Source of the DNA: Rickettsia typhi
GTDB taxonomy: Bacteria; Pseudomonadota; Alphaproteobacteria; Rickettsiales; UBA1997
Length of the DNA: 36,701 bases
Direction: 5' to 3'
Assembly: GCA_945901265.1 (NCBI GenBank)
Contig: CAMDJZ010000012.1
Coordinates: 1 to 36,701, forward strand
The notes beneath the pieces are model-generated. The model was not told the origin of the DNA. It was given only the letters and a program-made list of their open reading frames with translations, and did no database searches. The translations under genes and the position numbers were made by a program. Positions 35,073 to 36,701 of this stretch are shown piece after piece (position 1 is the first letter of the stretch; every line of letters starts with the position of its first letter).

Positions 35073-36207
35073 TTACGGAAAACAATTTCTGGATTTAAGT
35101 GATATTTGGCAAGTGATAAAAACTTTGCGTTGCGATTTTCTAACTCAAGGTCCAAAAGTTGCTGAGTTTGAAAATGCAATTTGCAAATATACGGGTGCAA
35201 AATATGCGGTCGCAGTTTCCAACGCTACCGCTGGATTACATATAGCGATGATGGCTCTAGATGTTGGATCAAATGATGAAGTTATTACTTCGCCAATTAC
35301 TTTTTTAGCTTCCGCAAATTGCGCTCTTTATGTTGGTGCATCACCAAAGTTTGTCGATATCGATTCAAGCACTGCTTGTCTTGATGTTAAAAAATTAGAG
35401 CAAGCAATTACTCAAAAAACTAAAATAATTATTCCCGTTCATTTTGCTGGGCAATCTTGCAATATGAAAGTGATCAAAGAAATTGCCGATAAACATAATC
35501 TATTTGTAGTTGAAGATTCCGCTCATGCAATCGGCTCTGATTATCTCGCAAAAAAAGTTGGATGTTGTGAATTTAGTGATATGTCAATTTTTTCATTTCA
35601 TCCCGTTAAAAATATGACCACGGGCGAAGGTGGAGTTATTACTACCAATAATGAAAAATTTTATAAAAAATTATTACTTCTTAGAAGTCATGGCATGACA
35701 AAAGATCAACAAATTTTAACTAAAAATGACGGTCCTTGGTATTATGAAATGCATGAATTTGGCTTTAATTATCGCCTAACCGATATTCAAGCTTCACTTG
35801 GAATTTCGCAATTAAAAAAAATTGAAAAATTCAAAAAAAGAAGAAGAGAAATCGTTGAATTTTATAAAAAATCTTTTGAAAAAGATGAGAGATTTTCTTT
35901 TTTAGAAGAGAAAGATTACGCTAATTCTTGTTTTCATTTATTTCCACTTTTAATTAATTTTGATAAAATTAAAATTTCTAAAAAGGATTTATTTTTGAAG
36001 TTGCAAGAAAATGGTTTACATCTACAGGTTCATTATATCCCAATACATCTTCAACCTTTTTATCAAAGTAAATTTAGTTTCAAAGAAGGTGATTTTCCAA
36101 ATGCCGAAGAATACTACAAAAAAACCATTTCTTTGCCAGTTTATTATGGTTTGAATGATTACGATTTAAGAATTGTTGTTAAGATTATAAAGCAATTAAC
36201 AAAATGA
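35059..36207 (+). CDS. pseC: UDP-4-amino-4,6-dideoxy-AltNAc transaminase, PseC
   Basis: PLP-dependent DegT/DnrJ/EryC1-family aminotransferase, second step of pseudaminic acid synthesis. Visible motifs are F-L-T-Q-G-P-K-V near the N-terminus, S-N-A-T-A-G-L-H (PLP phosphate), V-E-D-S-A-H-A-I-G, and F-S-F-H-P-V-K184-N-M-T-T-G-E-G-G with the Schiff-base Lys184. N-Y-R-L-T-D-I-Q-A follows. The frame opens at a TTG (35,056), but ATG at 35,059 is the better start, with AGAGG at 35,051-35,055 upstream. The stop overlaps the next ATG as ATGA. Length about 382 aa is typical. Close relatives act on other sugars, but the neighbouring pseB and GNAT genes support PseC. Confidence 0.92.
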   Translation: MKKFNYGKQFLDLSDIWQVIKTLRCDFLTQGPKVAEFENAICKYTGAKYAVAVSNATAGLHIAMMALDVGSNDEVITSPITFLASANCALYVGASPKFVDIDSSTACLDVKKLEQAITQKTKIIIPVHFAGQSCNMKVIKEIADKHNLFVVEDSAHAIGSDYLAKKVGCCEFSDMSIFSFHPVKNMTTGEGGVITTNNEKFYKKLLLLRSHGMTKDQQILTKNDGPWYYEMHEFGFNYRLTDIQASLGISQLKKIEKFKKRRREIVEFYKKSFEKDERFSFLEEKDYANSCFHLFPLLINFDKIKISKKDLFLKLQENGLHLQVHYIPIHLQPFYQSKFSFKEGDFPNAEEYYKKTISLPVYYGLNDYDLRIVVKIIKQLTK

Positions 36208-36686
36208 TTATTAATCAAATAAAAATTACCCAAGCAACAATTGATGATATGCTTGATTTATTTGAATTAGTAAATGATCCGGATGTTAGAAAAAATTCCT
36301 TTAATCAAGAAAATGTCAGTTTTGAAGATCATAAAAAATGGTTTACTAAAAAAATTAATGATTCAAATTGTTTAATCTTAATTGGAAAAGATTGTGATAA
36401 GAAATTTTTTGGATCAGTTAGATTTGAATTAGATAAAAATTCTTCTAAAAATAATTATATTATATCAATTCAAATTTCACAAAAATTTAGAGGAAAAAAA
36501 TATGGGGATCCCTTACTTAAACTTGCTATTGAAGAGTTTTATAAAATCTTTAAAAGCTCAAACATTTTAGCTAAAATTAAGAATAATAATTTAGCATCAA
36601 TTAAAATATTTAAAAAAAATAGTTTTATAGTTGTTAATGAAAATAAACAAGAAGATTATATTTTATTACAACATAACTTTAATTAA
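36204..36686 (+). CDS. pseH: GNAT N-acetyltransferase, PseH-like
   Basis: GNAT-fold acetyltransferase of 160 aa, expected to N-acetylate the 4-amino sugar made by PseC using acetyl-CoA. The N-terminal N-D-P-D-V-R-K-N-S-F-N and the D-H-K-K-W-F segment match the acetyltransferases associated with pseudaminic acid (stand-alone PseH or the domain fused to PseG). The acetyl-CoA loop appears as F-R-G-K-K-Y-G-D-P-L-L, and N-N-N-L-A-S-I-K-I-F-K-K-N-S-F is the usual GNAT C-terminal pattern. The 4-bp overlap with pseC indicates coupled expression. Bases 36,699-36,701 are an ATG 12 bp after its stop, perhaps the start of the next pathway gene, cut by the window edge. Confidence 0.85.
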   Translation: MIINQIKITQATIDDMLDLFELVNDPDVRKNSFNQENVSFEDHKKWFTKKINDSNCLILIGKDCDKKFFGSVRFELDKNSSKNNYIISIQISQKFRGKKYGDPLLKLAIEEFYKIFKSSNILAKIKNNNLASIKIFKKNSFIVVNENKQEDYILLQHNFN

Positions 36687-36701
36687 TTATAATTAATAAT
36701 G

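Noticed and set aside
1..36701. CRISPR arrays, rRNA genes, insertion sequences
   Set aside because: No regularly spaced direct repeats, rRNA-like segments or transposase frames were seen on either strand.

Overview
This window looks like part of the chromosome of a very AT-rich alphaproteobacterium (roughly 70% A+T by eye), probably from the Rickettsiales/Holosporales-like or a similar reduced-genome group. The lineage pointer is the NDUFA12 – MlaD – DUF2155 gene string, which is typical of alphaproteobacteria. De novo purine genes (purF, purE) argue against a highly reduced Rickettsia-type genome. The exact order is inference.

Region 1 (1-11,254) is mostly housekeeping: the 3' part of fabI, gmk, a DedA membrane protein, pgsA, xseB, purF, a soluble lytic transglycosylase, NDUFA12, an MCE/MlaD protein, a DUF2155 protein, rpe and murD. 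A pseudopilin with a concanavalin-like passenger domain (2,120-2,950) sits among them.

Region 2 (11,333-20,398) holds a surface or pilus-like set: a 1,972-residue secreted protein with about 100 cysteines and, around purE, two tandem pseudopilin paralogues. The pseudopilins end in short Cys-Gly-Trp-Cys modules that resemble modules in the giant protein. I infer that these genes build or decorate a type IV pilus-like or pseudopilus structure. The last tenth of the giant gene contains a sharp island of about 51% GC.

Region 3 (20,440-36,701) is a cell-surface glycan locus. It has GT-C-like polytopic membrane proteins, one intact on each strand, one broken by a single-base frameshift, and two C-terminal remnants of vanished paralogues (22,127-22,455 and 30,741-31,100). 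Between them lies a tightly packed operon (22,493-28,844): GtrA flippase, a GT-C/uridine-kinase-like fusion, a class II aldolase, a nucleotidyltransferase, a nucleotidyltransferase/GT2 fusion and a GDPD-like phosphodiesterase. Together these could make, activate, lipid-link, flip and transfer an unusual small sugar or polyol (phosphate). This is the best candidate for an undescribed system. After tRNA-Ala(UGC) comes a nucleotide-sugar operon: a GDP-fucose-synthase-like enzyme, PseB, PseC and a PseH-like acetyltransferase, i.e. the first steps towards pseudaminic acid. It runs off the right edge.

No CRISPR array, rRNA, transposase or integrase was seen.
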